From: Pyropia yezoensis
Taxonomy: Eukaryota > Rhodophyta > Bangiophyceae > Bangiales > Bangiaceae
Assembly (NCBI GenBank): GCA_009829735.1
Contig: CM020619.1
Coordinates: 14,437,777 to 14,501,776, forward strand
Direction of reading: 5' to 3'
Length of the DNA stretch: 64,000 nucleotides
Part shown: positions 1 through 11,530 of the stretch, in pieces
Numbering within the stretch: position 1 is the stretch's first letter
Layout of the letters: each line of letters begins with the position of its first letter
Translations under genes and position numbers: made by a program
The notes under the pieces: model-generated
The model's database searches: none
What the model was told of the DNA's origin: nothing
Seen by the model: only the letters and a program-made list of their open reading frames with translations

Positions 1-44
1 AAATAGTGGAAAACAGTTGCTTCCTTTTCTGGCCCGGCATACTA

Positions 45-558
45 CATATTGCTGCTCGCTGGCTTTTGTACTCGTGGCCTGAGACCGAAACAGAGACAAT
101 TTCTGAACTTTACGGGCACCGCATTGGCTGGATGGCGCTATCAGCTGCTTGACAACCCAATGATGAAGTCGTATGCCGGGCAAGAAAGGGCCGCAACTGT
201 GTCTTTCTATTTACTCTCAGAAGCTTGATGTCTGCCACTGTCAGGGGCACTTTGCCGGGAGATCTTGGCAGAACTACTTGTTTCCCAGGAGATGTGAAAA
301 ACGTAGAGGCGATTCCAGCCTTTCGCGGCACAACGGCCTGGGAGTCGGACCCAACGGCGGATCTGATTGGCTAAGAGCTTGGCTGAGAGAGTCAGTCTCG
401 GTCCACCAGGGCAGAATTTAGAAATCAGCAACATCACATGATTGGGTTGTCAAGCACCCGATAGCGCTGTCCAGTAAATGCGTTGCCCGAAAAGTTCAGA
501 AGTTAAATCTATGTCTTGGACTCGGGCCACCAGGACAGAATTCAGCAAGCAGCAATAC
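45..558. repeat. Fold-back (long inverted repeat) element
   Basis: The left arm (about 45-161) reads as the imperfect reverse complement of the right arm (about 441-558). Shared blocks include GACAACCCAAT / ATTGGGTTGTC, GCGCTATC / GATAGCGC, a TTCTGAACTTT block and a TATTGCTGC block. The right end (521-575) is also a direct repeat of 397-445, both starting CTCGG(T/G)CCACCAGG. About 117-bp arms around a ~280-bp centre look like a decayed non-autonomous DNA element. I could not define a target duplication, and the element is close to the window start. Confidence 0.6.
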
Positions 559-1530
559 CAGGGGCTGTCAAGCGTACCACTGTTGGTCACGCATACGAGT
601 ATTAAGTAAATTAAGAAAGCAGCGAACGCGGACCAGCGTGTCGTAGACTGCGAGGAAGCGACTTTCTGAAATTAGCCTGCAGTAGCTTTCTTTCCTCACG
701 TATGTTTATTCCATAATATGTGGCAAGCGTACTGTCAGCGATGCCGCAAATAGCGTACTGCAAGCGTACGTGTTGGCAAAATGGTCAGAACGAAGGCTCA
801 GAAAGACTCCCTCAACGCGTACGCACTCAAAAGTATCCGAATGTGCCTGGTACGGACTCACGCACTCTAGCGGGAAAAACGTACTCTAAAGTATCTTGCT
901 CAAACGTACTTTCGTGAGGTACGCTGTCGGGCAACACATTACGGCCATCGCGTGAATACCATCCTTTTTCGGACAGATATCAGCTGAGTTGACATCAAAT
1001 GGGGCATTCACGGAACTAGTACGCTGAAAGAATACGCCCGTAATACGCTGGTTTTCAATACGCTCTGCAACCCCTGGTATGTACCACGTACCGCACTGTT
1101 TCGCTGCAATGTACAAGGAAATACAGTAGTTCTTATTTCAATTGAGTGACTTTGGAAGGCTTGGAGCGGGTCAGACCACACCAGGGCAGATCACACCAGC
1201 GCATCGACCAAGTCAGATCCTGAGAGCTGGGGCAGGGAAAGCGAACCGGAGAGGCTGGGACGAGGCGGCCTGCCTGACAAGAAGGATGCGAAGGGGGGCG
1301 GGGGTCGGGGGGCGGGGGGGAAGCGCGATTGTCTTGCACCAAGAAATCGGGGTGAATCGACGGGATAGACGCCGTGATGATGGGATGGCGACGAGCCAGA
1401 GCGGTACTGCGTGCACTTCGTGGGACGATCGCCGATACTTCAACACACGCTATTGCATTTCAGTGATACTTTAGGTATGTCAAGCCAAGCGCGAGAGGGG
1501 CTGTGAGCGAAGTCCCCTCTCAGCTGGGCG
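559..1530. other. No gene seen; cluster of CGTAC/GTACG words
   Basis: No open frame resembles a known protein. Between about 720 and 1110 the pentamers CGTAC or GTACG recur roughly ten times at irregular spacing, for example near 725, 751, 817, 849, 879, 904, 917 and 1017. This suggests a degenerate short-repeat patch rather than coding sequence. Confidence 0.4.
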
Positions 1531-1820
1531 TGTCTGCGGCCACTTGGGGTTCCGCTCCTGTACTTTCTCGGGAAATTCACACAAGTGCATGTATTTCATA
1601 TCCAGAACCGTACAGTTCGGACCCCGTTCGTGGACTATATATCCCCCAATTACAGAGCGCTGCTCGAGAACAATCGGCTGAAGGGTATACCAGCTTATTG
1701 TGGATGACCCAGCACCTTACCAATCAGGGCCCCTATTGGCAGCACTCAGAAAGCGAATGTGAGCCACGAACTCGACATAAGCGCGCATTCATCGTACAGT
1801 AGCTTCGCTATTTAAGTTAA
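1531..1820 (+). repeat. Uninterrupted copy of a dispersed repeat (empty site for the LTR element)
   Basis: This stretch aligns with the two flanks of the LTR retrotransposon (10249-10318 joined to 20295-20530). Shared blocks include TCTGCGGCC, CCGCTCCTGTA, ACAAGTGC and TATTTCATATCCAGAACCG, then CCAATCAG(G/C)GCCCC(T/G)ATTGG and GTGAGCCACGA. The single ATATC at 1598-1602 is the site that is duplicated around the LTR element. Similarity is roughly 65-70% by eye, so this is a related genomic copy, not an allele. Confidence 0.65.
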
Positions 1821-2654
1821 TACCATGAGGAAAAGAAGGCACCGCACCGCACCTCTCATAGCACGATAAAAAGCCGCGTATTGCACGTCCGCCAAAAAGT
1901 ATACGTGCTGAGAATGATGACCTGGAAAACCTCCCCCTCGAGATGCCTCGCAATCCGAAGGCCAGGCGAAGCTTGGTTTTGGTCTGCAGACTGCGTCGCA
2001 GTCTCGATGCACGTGGGGGGCCCTCCAGCCTAGTTGTCGTTCAGTGCGTCTCTGTGGGGGGACCAATGTGATAAGGACCAGAGCCGAGAGAGAACTTTTC
2101 AGAAACTATTGCTCCTCGAGCATTAAGCCACCGAGGCATGTCTTAATCACGGCTTAGACAGGGGGGGGTCCCGAATTGGGCTGGCCGGGCCCAACACTGA
2201 GACCTGTGCTTTTCAGAAACTATGTCGTTTCCTGGGTTAACTTGGAGGGTAAGTTTTTGTCAGGGAAGGGCTCGGGGGCCTGGTGCCTGGCAGGGGTGCT
2301 TCTGATTGGTGAGACGGCATGCGGCGGTCCTCACGGGATCATCTGCTGATGGCGTCTCTCGAAGGCACGTTTCGACAGGCGGGCCCGCAGGCCTACTAGT
2401 CGACCATCAGGAGGGCATAGTCAAATCATCAACGGAGATAGCGATCAGATCATGGCATGGTGCGCTACAGGAACACTTTTCTCGGCCTCTCATTGCACAA
2501 CCACTGGAAAGCGAGATCAAAAAAAGTTTCACGCACGTCGGACACCCGCCCACGCGCATGTGTACTTCTTGGCGGACGTGCAATATGCCCTGCTCCCATG
2601 ACATGTAATGTGTGAGTTCCATGTCAATTCTCAACTCGAGAGGTACACCGTAGG
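1821..2654. other. No gene seen; two oppositely oriented copies of a short motif
   Basis: The word TATTGCACGTCCGCCAAAAA occurs at about 1880-1899 on the plus strand. Its near-identical inverse ends at about 2587 (TTCTTGGCGGACGTGCAATA). The same motif recurs at 28.5 kb and 41.3-41.45 kb. Open frames here are short and unlike any family I know. Confidence 0.45.
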
Positions 2655-2999
2655 CAGGGTTGTGCAACACGCCCCTTTTCGCCGGGCGCCTCGGCGTGAC
2701 ACGCTACAATACGGTACAACACGCCTCTTCGCGCCGACCACGCCCAACACGTCCAAAGCGACTCCCCGAGTTAGGCCAGCTAACTCCATTCAATGCCATA
2801 TTGGGTGATTGAGCGAAATAAATTATGCCTCAGACGACACGGAGTGACAACTCTCGCCAAATCTGGCGCCACTCATTTCAAACACGCCCCGAACACGCCC
2901 TTCCTATTGGCGGCGTCGCGGCGTGACACGCCTACAACACGACTCCAACACTCCTGGGGCGTGTTCATGTACACGCCCCAGGCGTGTTGCACATCCCAA
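2655..2999. mobile_element. hAT-like MITE, copy 1
   Basis: The left end CAGGGTTGTGCAACACGCC is matched, inverted, by the right end GGCGTGTTGCACATCCC. The 345-bp element is flanked by (A/T)CCGTAGG at 2647-2654 and 3000-3007, an 8-bp duplication with one mismatch. A CAGGG terminus plus an 8-bp duplication is characteristic of hAT transposons. With no coding capacity this is a non-autonomous copy. Its interior is a diverged direct repeat of 4517-4852. Confidence 0.75.
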
Positions 3000-4516
3000 T
3001 CCGTAGGTTTCCCTGGCAGCTGTGCTCCAGTTCTACGCAGACACATTGTTTGATCCTTTAAACATCCTCATAGTCTTCAGCACATGCCATAATTGCTCCC
3101 GACAGCGTAATCTGGGCCAACGGCTGATCCGGAATCGCCCTGAACTCCTGTGTCCAATCTCGTTGTGTCTCAACTGGGGGAAAGCGACCACTCTCGACAT
3201 CTTTTAGCCGCACGCAGTGTGTACCGGCTCTCAGCGCCCGAGGGTATTTGGTCTGCAGCCAAAAGATTCCTCATGACACTGCAGTCACAGATTTCGACAA
3301 TGCATGCGAAGAATGACTCAAAAAACATTCAACGTCTCGACCATCGGAAAACACCTTAGCCTGGTGCCAGCTTCTCGAGGTCACCACACCCCTCTCTTCA
3401 CCCTTCTGCCCCCAGGGCTTCCCTAATCTCTCGACTCGTCGGGTGTCCTGGGTCAGCCTCCCCATTCACCGCCACAGCCAGTGGCCCTCCGCATCAAGCG
3501 GGTAGGCCCCCCCCGCGCCCCTCCAGCATGGCCACCGCTGCAACCCGTCGTCGTCGTCAGCACAGTCAATTGCGACGCCGCCGTCACCGCCGCTGCCACC
3601 GCCGCCGGTCCCAATCGTCTTCATGTAGCCCCCCGATCAGTAATCGAAAGTGTCCCTAATCAAAACAAAAAACTCGTGTGTGCATCATACCCGAGCCAAA
3701 CTGCGCGCCGCACGCAGAAAGGCGTCCACAAAGGGTTCATGAGAGTCCCAGGCGACCTTGCCGCCATTCATGGTTACTGGTGTTTCGAATCGGACCTTCG
3801 GAGCGAGGTCATTCAGTGAATACATGCCAGGTCTTCGAGGGCTAGTTGAGGGCACGGTAACTAGAGAAAACCTGTCAAAGTCATGATTGGTCAACCCCAC
3901 GACGAGGCTTGCCATGAAACGATTCCAGAGAAACTATGTACGCAACATGTCCCGGATATGCCCCTAAGGTGTTTCTGAAATGCCCTGAAGATATCCTTGA
4001 AAAAGGATACCCATCAATTTACCCTCCTCGATATTGTTGCTAACATGTTGACATGCGACACCAATCTCGACACCCCCCCCGGCACAATTGATGCCTCCAT
4101 TACCGGTATGGTCGCTCAAGGTGATCACCGTGTTGCGGGGAGTGGTGGCATGGGATGTCGCAGCCCCAGCGGCGAGGACACCTCTACGAAGGGGCCGGCA
4201 TGGCAGGCTGGGCAGGGTTCCGAGGCTATCTATGATCACAGATGTTGAAAGCAACACTAAGAATTTAACCGGACTGACATGCGCCTCTTCTGGTACCTAA
4301 GCAAAATATAGGCTGGCGTATGCGGCACCAGTGCACGGAGGAAAGGCCTTCTCAACGTCGCTGGCGATTGGAGACAGATGGTCATCCCCTTGGAAAGTAG
4401 TGTCGCGACAGTAGTTAAAAGAATGATTTCTACCATAACAGTAATGTTACTATACTTGCCGACCCCGGAGTACATTGTGAAACCCTGAGGCTGGGTGGCT
4501 GTGATGCACTCCCGTA
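3000..4516. other. No gene seen
   Basis: Intermediate-G+C sequence with short open frames on both strands, none with a recognisable domain. I see no RNA gene or clear repeat apart from the flanking MITEs. Confidence 0.4.
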
Positions 4517-4852
4517 TTGGGCTTTTCAGCAGGCCCCTTTTTGCCCGGCGTGTCGGTGTGACACGCTATAACGCAGTACAATGCACCTTCTCGCGTCGAC
4601 CACGCCAGGCACGCCCGATGTATCCCCTCCATACTACGCCGCGTGACACCAGCTAACATCGAACTTGGTGATTGAGCGGCTGAAATAGGGCCTCAGGCGT
4701 TACAGAGTGACAACTCTCGCCGAATGTGACGAATCTCATCTCTAACTCGCCCCGAACACTCCCTTCATATGAGCGGGCGTGTCGGTGCGACTGACGTAAA
4801 ACACGCCTGAGGCCTGTCCGTGGACACGCTCGGGGTGTGTTGCACAACCCTA
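4517..4852. mobile_element. hAT-like MITE, copy 2
   Basis: Diverged copy of the 2655-2999 element in the same orientation. Shared blocks include GACACGCTA, CGACCACGCC, GGTGATTGAGCG, GAGTGACAACTCTCGCC and CGCCCCGAACAC. The right end TGCACAACCCTA mirrors a CAGGG-type terminus. The left terminus has decayed to TTGGG. The flanks CTCCCGTA (4509-4516) and CTCCCACA (4853-4860) are an aged 8-bp target duplication with two mismatches. Confidence 0.7.
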
Positions 4853-6109
4853 CTCCCACAGCGGCCTCTTTCCGTGCTTGACTAAGCTCGAGAACACCAA
4901 CTACACTCCCAGAGGCTTGTATCAACTCTCGAAGGAGGCTGCTAATACGAACTAGAAAGAATGGATCACCAATTTTTGTCTATACTACATGCACATGAAG
5001 TGAGCGAGCAACACGCTTTACGCAGTCGTGCTGGGAATACGTCACGCAGCCATAGTCAAGATTGTGAAGCATTACACCCCCTACGTGTTCGTTTTGAATT
5101 AGGAGAGGGCTTGAACACTTTAGTTCCCAGAACGTGTATGAACCCGCAGACGGATCGCTGTGGCAGTCGTTTGCCTTTGTTTTGCTTGCTCTTGAGCGCT
5201 GTATCTGGAGAGAAAAAATGGCTTTCTCAGAGGGCTTCCGAGCCCATCAAAAGAGCTCCAATGACAGGCACCCGTACAGTCTTTCCCCATTCTTATCACA
5301 TCTTTTCTTGCCCACGGTGTCTAAGAACGAAAGAGAGACGACCGTGCTGCATGGCACGATCATCGAAGGTGCCGGCATTCGATCGCATTCGTTGTCAAAT
5401 CAGCGGACGTATCCAGATTGGGATTTCGCGGCTTACGTCGTCGTAAACGGTGTCTTGTATTGGAGAAAGACTGTACCGAAGTGCTCTCACATGCCGGAAT
5501 CGCCCTGCTTACCATATCTCCATGGGGGGGGGGAACAGTTGTCCTGTCAATAGCTCCGCGGATGGTGCTGCTGACAACAAAAGACACTCAGCCTCTGAGC
5601 ACTTAAAATACTTGAAGCATTATGTCTCCGTCTGTCGGAGAAATTTGTTCGTGGATCGAGCAGTTGCTAGATAGCAAGTTTTGGTCATTACAATGGTAGA
5701 TTTGTCTTCTTTTAGAAACTGACCATCTGTATCGGTCTCGGCCTTGGTCTCTCAGGACCGAAGTCGGAGAGCAGTAGTATTCCTTTCATTCTGCCGCGTA
5801 AGTCGCTGAACAAAGTGTTCCACTCTGAGCTCACAACGAAGTACTGCATGTCTACCGTGGCGAGAGTTGATATGAAGTCGGGAGCATTTGTTGGCCGATA
5901 CTGGTAAGGTGCTCCGCGGCGAGTCGAGAAACTGGCTTTCGTGTTTTCAATGTGCATGGTGAGCGTGGCGGATCCGCATGCTTGGCATAACCTTTTCCTC
6001 AAGACATGGAAGCGCAAATGAATCCGAGTGTAAACCAGCATCGAGGTCTGACTCATGCAGATAGCAACGCAGTGCTTCAACCACTTCTTTGTGGCTCAGG
6101 TTTTTTAAT
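4853..6109. other. No gene seen
   Basis: Several overlapping open frames of 60-160 codons lie on both strands around 4961-5674 and 5712-6080, with no recognisable motif, compositional bias or homologue. They look like chance frames in old repeat sequence. Confidence 0.35.
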
Positions 6110-6290
6110 TATCAGGGATCTTATCCGGAGATAATCTCGGCAGCGCCACTTGTTTCTGGAAGATCTGAACGAAAATTAAGACGATTCCAGGCTGTAGGGG
6201 CACATCTGTTTCAATTTGTCCTTGGAGCGCTTCTGATTGGCAAACGCCTTAGTGAGAGATTTACTTCATTCCCCTAGATGATGGTTCAGA
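6110..6290 (+). repeat. Dispersed repeat, related to the interior of the 45-558 element
   Basis: Aligns in the same orientation with 233-415: TCAGGG, GGAGAT, ACTTGTTTC, GAAGATCTGAA / GGAGATGTGAA, GACGATTCCAG / GGCGATTCCAG, then TCTGATTGGC. It is strongly diverged, so an old copy of the same family. Confidence 0.5.
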
Positions 6291-9200
6291 GTCCTGCATG
6301 ACCCAGGCGTTCGCCTCGCGGACACTATTGCTGAGTGCCTAATTCTGGCCGATTCGGACAGGAACACAAACAAACTGCAGATGATCAATGGCATGTTACA
6401 AATAGGGTCCCTCTGACCACAGCTGATTCCACTCCGACCAATGACAGCCTTGCATGGGGGTCCGTTGAAGAGCAAATGGAGCATCTGAGATTCCCAGGGG
6501 ATTTCCTGACCACATCGGCATCAGTTGCCAGCGGCACAGCTGATCTCTTGAGACCTGCTGGGGACGCCGCATGTGATGGAGGAGATACGACCGAGATCGG
6601 ACCAGAAAACAGATGTGTATTGACCAATCAGCGTTCAGTTGGAGACTCACGGTCGCCGCAGCCAATATAACGCTTCCAGGGATCTGAGCGTCACAGCACG
6701 CTCTTGGTTACTTTCAGGACACTGGCACGCCATTGGCTCAACCTCGTGCTCATGTGCTTGTGTTCTTGTTTGGATCGGCCAAAATTCGGCACATAGCAAT
6801 ATATTCTTCTTTTGTACAAGTTTTATGATGAAATATGCTTTTGAGTGTGTCTCCGTATTGATATTGTGGGCTGGGTGTCGTGGTGACAACCTCCTCTCAA
6901 GCTCTGTTACGTTTTACGATCGAGATTCTACAGCGCCTCTTCCTCGCTCACTTCGCAGCTGTTAAGCACTGACGATAACTGACGTGAAACGGATCGTTCT
7001 ACTTCGTTCTAGGAGACTCGTTTTTGTCAGCTCATGCAGAGCTCTTGATGTGCGCTTGGTTTTCTGCTGAGATGTCGAGCACGACAAGAGACTGCAGTGC
7101 CTCATAGCCACCGAATTTACCGAGTCGGCCCTACAGTAGCGGATTCCTCGTCACTGGGGCTGCCGCGCCCTGTTTCACCGCACCGCCGCGTCACATTCAT
7201 AAGAATGAGCAACGATGGCTGCAACTGAGGATCAGCGCTGCCTCCATTGGCACCTTGGAGCATATCAAGGACACCTCAAAAAGATATCAGGGACAATCTG
7301 CGGGCAAGGTAGCTTCAACAGCGTACTGTGGCAGAACTGGCCCCACGTCGGGTGCAGGGCGCGCCACACAAGGGGCGGGAGACAGCTGGTCTAACCCGTT
7401 TCTACCTTTGCATTTGATCTCGGGTTTCCCTAAGTCAGGGATACTTTGCTTCATAGTAAATCCAAGATGGATTTGAGGGTCTTCTGCCTGTTTTTCGTCT
7501 TGAATTTTCGTGTGGCTCGGTGGGTAGGTGCTGGGGTGGGAGATTCTGAGTGGCGAGAATCTGAGAGGACCCTGGAGGGAAGATGGGACGGACAGCGGGG
7601 CTTGGCCTGGCTTCCCCGTCCCGACCAAGAATTTGTTGGCCCGCACACCATCATCTTGTTTTGTAGTAGGGGTTTTGCCCCACAACATGGATGGCGTGTG
7701 TGCGACGTGCACTTCCTCCTGTTCCCCCGATACGGGAGGCAGTCCTTCTACACCATCCCAACTTGGGTGCTGTGTGTAAGAACGGTTCTTTCCACACGTG
7801 CTGGACATCCAGAACATAGTTGTTCGGCTTCTCATGATTCACATTGCTGGGATTGTGCGCGATGACTGGGACATGTTTCCTGGTTGGTGAAGCAACAACA
7901 AGTTCTGTGTTCCTCTTCAAAAACTCGCCGTGCATGGATCTGTTGAACAGTTGATTGAAAAATCCAATCCTACATTGGGAGCTTCGGTGTTTGCGCTTGC
8001 AGTAATTCTTACAGCGGTGTGTCCCGACGTCTCGGACGCTAATTCCAACGCGTGTATCAGAAATCGGATATTGAATGACGCGCGATGGAGCTTGAACAAC
8101 AAAGGGTTACGTTCCTTTCTTAGGTAAATCGACAGTCGTGATGTCCGGCGTCAATTTGGGTGACCTGAAAGATTCGAAAAGACGTGCACTTATTAAATTC
8201 AGAGTTTAAAGGACTTCAAGTAGACCTCGTCATTGATGTTCGATTTAGCAGAAGAATACTGGGACCCTGCCGGAAGACCGCCACTTTATACTGTTAATGT
8301 CATCACAGGACTGTCTAGGAGGAGTTCAAATGCTCGATCGTCGTATCTGGGCTTGGTGACAAACTCGGAGCTTTGCGTCCTTGACAATGCTGGCAAATCT
8401 GCGAAAGAACATGTGGCAGTGTACGGTGGATACCTCGTTGTCGCTGACATTTTCGCCGGTCGGACAGACCACCAGATTCGTTACATCAAGATCTATCGTT
8501 TTTGCAGTTTATGTTTCTCAGTGCTCAAAATGTGACGAGTAGGCGTCGGTGTTTGCCGCTTTTAAATTTTTGGTATACTTCGGAGAGGCAGCGTCAGCAA
8601 AACTTCATTTCCCCTGTCTGCTCCAAAGAGCTGCAGTTCAGTACCACAAGGGAATGCGCGACAGCAGAGGTGAAGGATGTCATGCCTGTGCCACTGGTTC
8701 ATGAAGTCACCATGCGTTTCACCTTGTACGTTTTGTAAACGACGGGTTGTGAGGATCAAGACCCTGCTGAAGGGCATTAGGATCGAGGTTGCCGTCTATC
8801 GGACAATTCTTCTCTAAGATTGATTCTGCAGGGATCGGGCGCAGAGGGCTATTATACGACGAATCAATGAAAGAAACAACAAGAGTTTAGTTCAGGTGCT
8901 CCACCACGTCCTTTTTGCACGGGATCAATCTGCTCTCACTCTTTGTCGCCTTCCGTACAGTAAACGCCAAGACCTTTTTCACTCCGCCCAGCCCCGTGGT
9001 TCCTCATCTCTTCCCACTCATCGGGCTGAATAGTTCATGTCAACTGGATCTGGTTAAATTCAGGGGTGGTCAGAGCCTCGGGCCCCGCGAAACAACCAGG
9101 GCGCCCGGCCGTTGGTCGGCCGCCGGACACCCTTTCATAATTGTTTTTGCAGTGACAGCGCACACAGAGCTCTACGCAGCCCGACAGCATGTGCGACTGA

Positions 9201-10248
9201 CCGACATGGACTCAAAAGCCTCGCACGGGTCTGTAGAAGCTTGGGCGATAGTTAGGTGCACTCGTAAAGACCCAGGACGAGCTAGAAAACCCCGCGAAGC
9301 AAGATAACAAGGCTATCGAACTATTGGAAAAGCTGCATCGGTGCACGTCCCCAGGTGAGCAGCGGCGGCGATAGCGCGCACCAAAGCGAATACCTTTTTA
9401 TCTACAAGTCATGGACTGAGAACAGGTTACATGGGTTTATGATAGACTTTGCTTTTGAATATGAAAAATGAACGGGTTTCACGTGAGATGAGAATGGCGT
9501 AAGGCGCAGGGCGAGGTAAGAAAGAGTGAAGGCGCACTAAGGAGAATAAGGCAGTGCGCATCCCGCGTCCCGTCCTCAAGAGGTGCCTGTATTATGCTAC
9601 ATGGCGTGGGGCGGCCATTGCTCAGCTACCTGTGGGGGGATTCCGGATTTCTTTTTACACGGGGCATCGCCTGAGAGTGTAAGGAAGGGGTAGTGCTAAT
9701 TCTACTGACCGAGTGGATTAACACTTTCCGGATGAATCAATCCAGTTTTCGGATGCCTTTCTTGAATGTTTCCCGTGATCGCCTGCTCATCCTGAAAACA
9801 CCATTGGAATTAGCGCATTTACTTCACCCCTGGGATGCACAACGCAGCTGTGAGGGGCCAGAAGCGCTTTGAGAGGTTGCACCGCCAGAGACACCCAATC
9901 AACGACCGTGGACTTGGGCCACCCGTCGGGCCTCCACGAGGTCAGAATCAGGGTGTCATTGATGACTAATTTATCCTCAGGACAGGTTTATGTGATTCTT
10001 TTTGTGGTAGAATAGACCCTAGACCTTGCTTATTAGTTGCTATGTGTTTTGGGATCTCACACCTGCGTCCAAGCTGTGAGAGAGGAATAGCGACAGCCAT
10101 ACAGCATCAAAGGCGATGTGAGCTACGTTTTTCTTAGCTCGTTTTTTCGTTCTTTCATCTCCGGTGCTTCACGCAGCTTCTTGGGGTGGTTTGTAGGTAA
10201 GCCTGACGTCCGCAAGAAGACCATCTTGAATATCTGGGCGTTTGCTTA
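6291..10248. other. No confident gene in about 4 kb
   Basis: The longest frames are 7287-7835 (minus), 7446-7865 (plus) and 8233-8535 (plus). None shows a domain, signal peptide or repeat that I can name. A decayed transposon gene in 7.3-8.8 kb is possible but I cannot support it. CCAAT/ATTGG words are frequent, as in the other repeats of this low-G+C block. Confidence 0.35.
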
Positions 10249-10318
10249 TCTGCGGCCGCTCGGGGATCCGCTCCTGTATTTTGTCAGCAAGGTCATACAA
10301 GTGCGGGTATTTCATATC
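10249..10318 (+). repeat. Left half of a dispersed repeat split by the LTR element
   Basis: Matches 1531-1602 (TCTGCGGCC, GATCCGCTCCTGTA, ACAAGTGC, TATTTCATATC) and stops at the LTR boundary. The match resumes at 20295 with ATATCCAGAACCG. The last five bases, ATATC, are the target duplication. Confidence 0.7.
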
Positions 10319-10725
10319 TGTGGAATATGTGTTACCCAATATAAAGGATATGGGACCGACCGGCGCCCGGAAGGCAAAGAGGAAGCTATTACCGTAGAGG
10401 CAAAGAAGACAGACCTTTAGCTCCTGGACGTTCGATGGGGAGCAAGCCGGCCGAAGGCAGCGGCGAGTCCCCACGTCGCAGATAAGGGCGAAAACAATAT
10501 GCCGGTCGAGCGACCGAGCGGAGGCCGGACGGCCGATCGCTACGAGCATAGCAATCAATATAAAAGATCCCTCCAAGGCAAGGACAGATAAACAATACAA
10601 AACAAAAGTAGTCCCCCAAAGGGCGAGCCACAAGCGGACCCATGCCAACAAGGCTGGGGCCACCAGTCAGGGGGGCTACAAGCCAGTAAATACCGGAATT
10701 CGGTACAAGGGGCGGATATGCTACA
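10319..10725 (-). repeat. 3' LTR of the chromovirus
   Basis: Identical to 19888-20294 except for two transitions (A/G at GCAT(A/G)GCAATC and T/C at AATCAA(T/C)AT). It begins TGTGGAATATG and ends GGATATGCTACA on the plus strand. On the minus strand the sequence just before it (GGAGGTA) is a very short purine run, the only polypurine-tract candidate. Confidence 0.95.
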
Positions 10726-11099
10726 TACCTCCGTTGCGAGCTTCGAGCCGTCCCGGCGAGGTTCGATCCGGTGCGGCCGGGCGGCCGGATGTGGCTACCT
10801 GCCAGCGTGCGGTGGAGGGGTCGCGTCCGCGTCGTCGTTCTGGAAGCACCGGGCCGTATGGCCGTCGGGCGCTGACTTGCATGCCTGGCCGGACGCCTCG
10901 TTGGCAGGGCACTATAAGTGTCTGGCACGTCGGTGCCGCGGAGCACTTGGCCGTCGGTCGGCACGTCTTTTGACGGGTGCGCCGGCTCGACCGTCGGTCG
11001 TGGCCGGTGGCTGGCCAGTTGGCTCGTTACGCCCCGCCGAGGGGCACTACGCGGCTGCCGTTGGCTGGCGGCCGAGATCGGCCTGTGCGGCTAAGGGGC

Positions 11100-11500
11100 C
11101 AGTGCGGCCGTGCGGCAGGCGTGGCGGCACGGCAAGGGCGGCCACGCGGCGCGAGCGGCCAGGGGCGTCGGCCTGGCGGCAAGGGCGGCCACGCGGCGCG
11201 GTCGACCAAGGGCGTCGGCCGGGCGGCAAGGGCGGCCACGCGGCACGAGCGACCAAGGGCGTCGGCGCGAGGGCGGCCAAGTGCGGCCGTCGAACGGCAA
11301 GGGCGGCCAAGCGGCGCGGTCGGCCAAGGGGCACGAGTGGTCAAGGGCGTCGCGTCTTGCGGCAAGGGCGGTTACGCGGCACGAGAGACCAAGGGCGTCG
11401 GGGCGAGGGCGGCCAAGTGCGGCCGTCGAACGGCAAGGGCGGCCAAGCGGCGCGGTCGGCCAAGGGGCACGAGTGGTCAAGGGCGTCGCGTCTTGCCGGT
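11100..11500. repeat. Minisatellite in the 3' region of the chromovirus
   Basis: Built from variants of CAAGGGCGGCCA(A/C)GCGGC and GACCAAGGGCGTCGG. A 136-bp higher-order unit is duplicated: GGCCGTCGAACGGCAAGGGC occurs at 11285 and again at 11421. It lies between the 3' LTR and the start of the plus-strand ORF. All plus frames stay open through it, so the frame of that ORF extends back to 10718, but the composition looks like repeat, not protein. Confidence 0.8.
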
Positions 11501-11530
11501 TGGCGTCAGTTGCTTGTGGCTATTGCCAGT

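Noticed and set aside
7287-8777. Decayed transposase gene on the minus strand
   Set aside because: Fragments look vaguely protein-like, but I could not identify catalytic motifs or a consistent order.
10731-10790. tRNA-like GTTCGATCC near the 3' LTR
   Set aside because: No acceptor or anticodon stem can be built around it.
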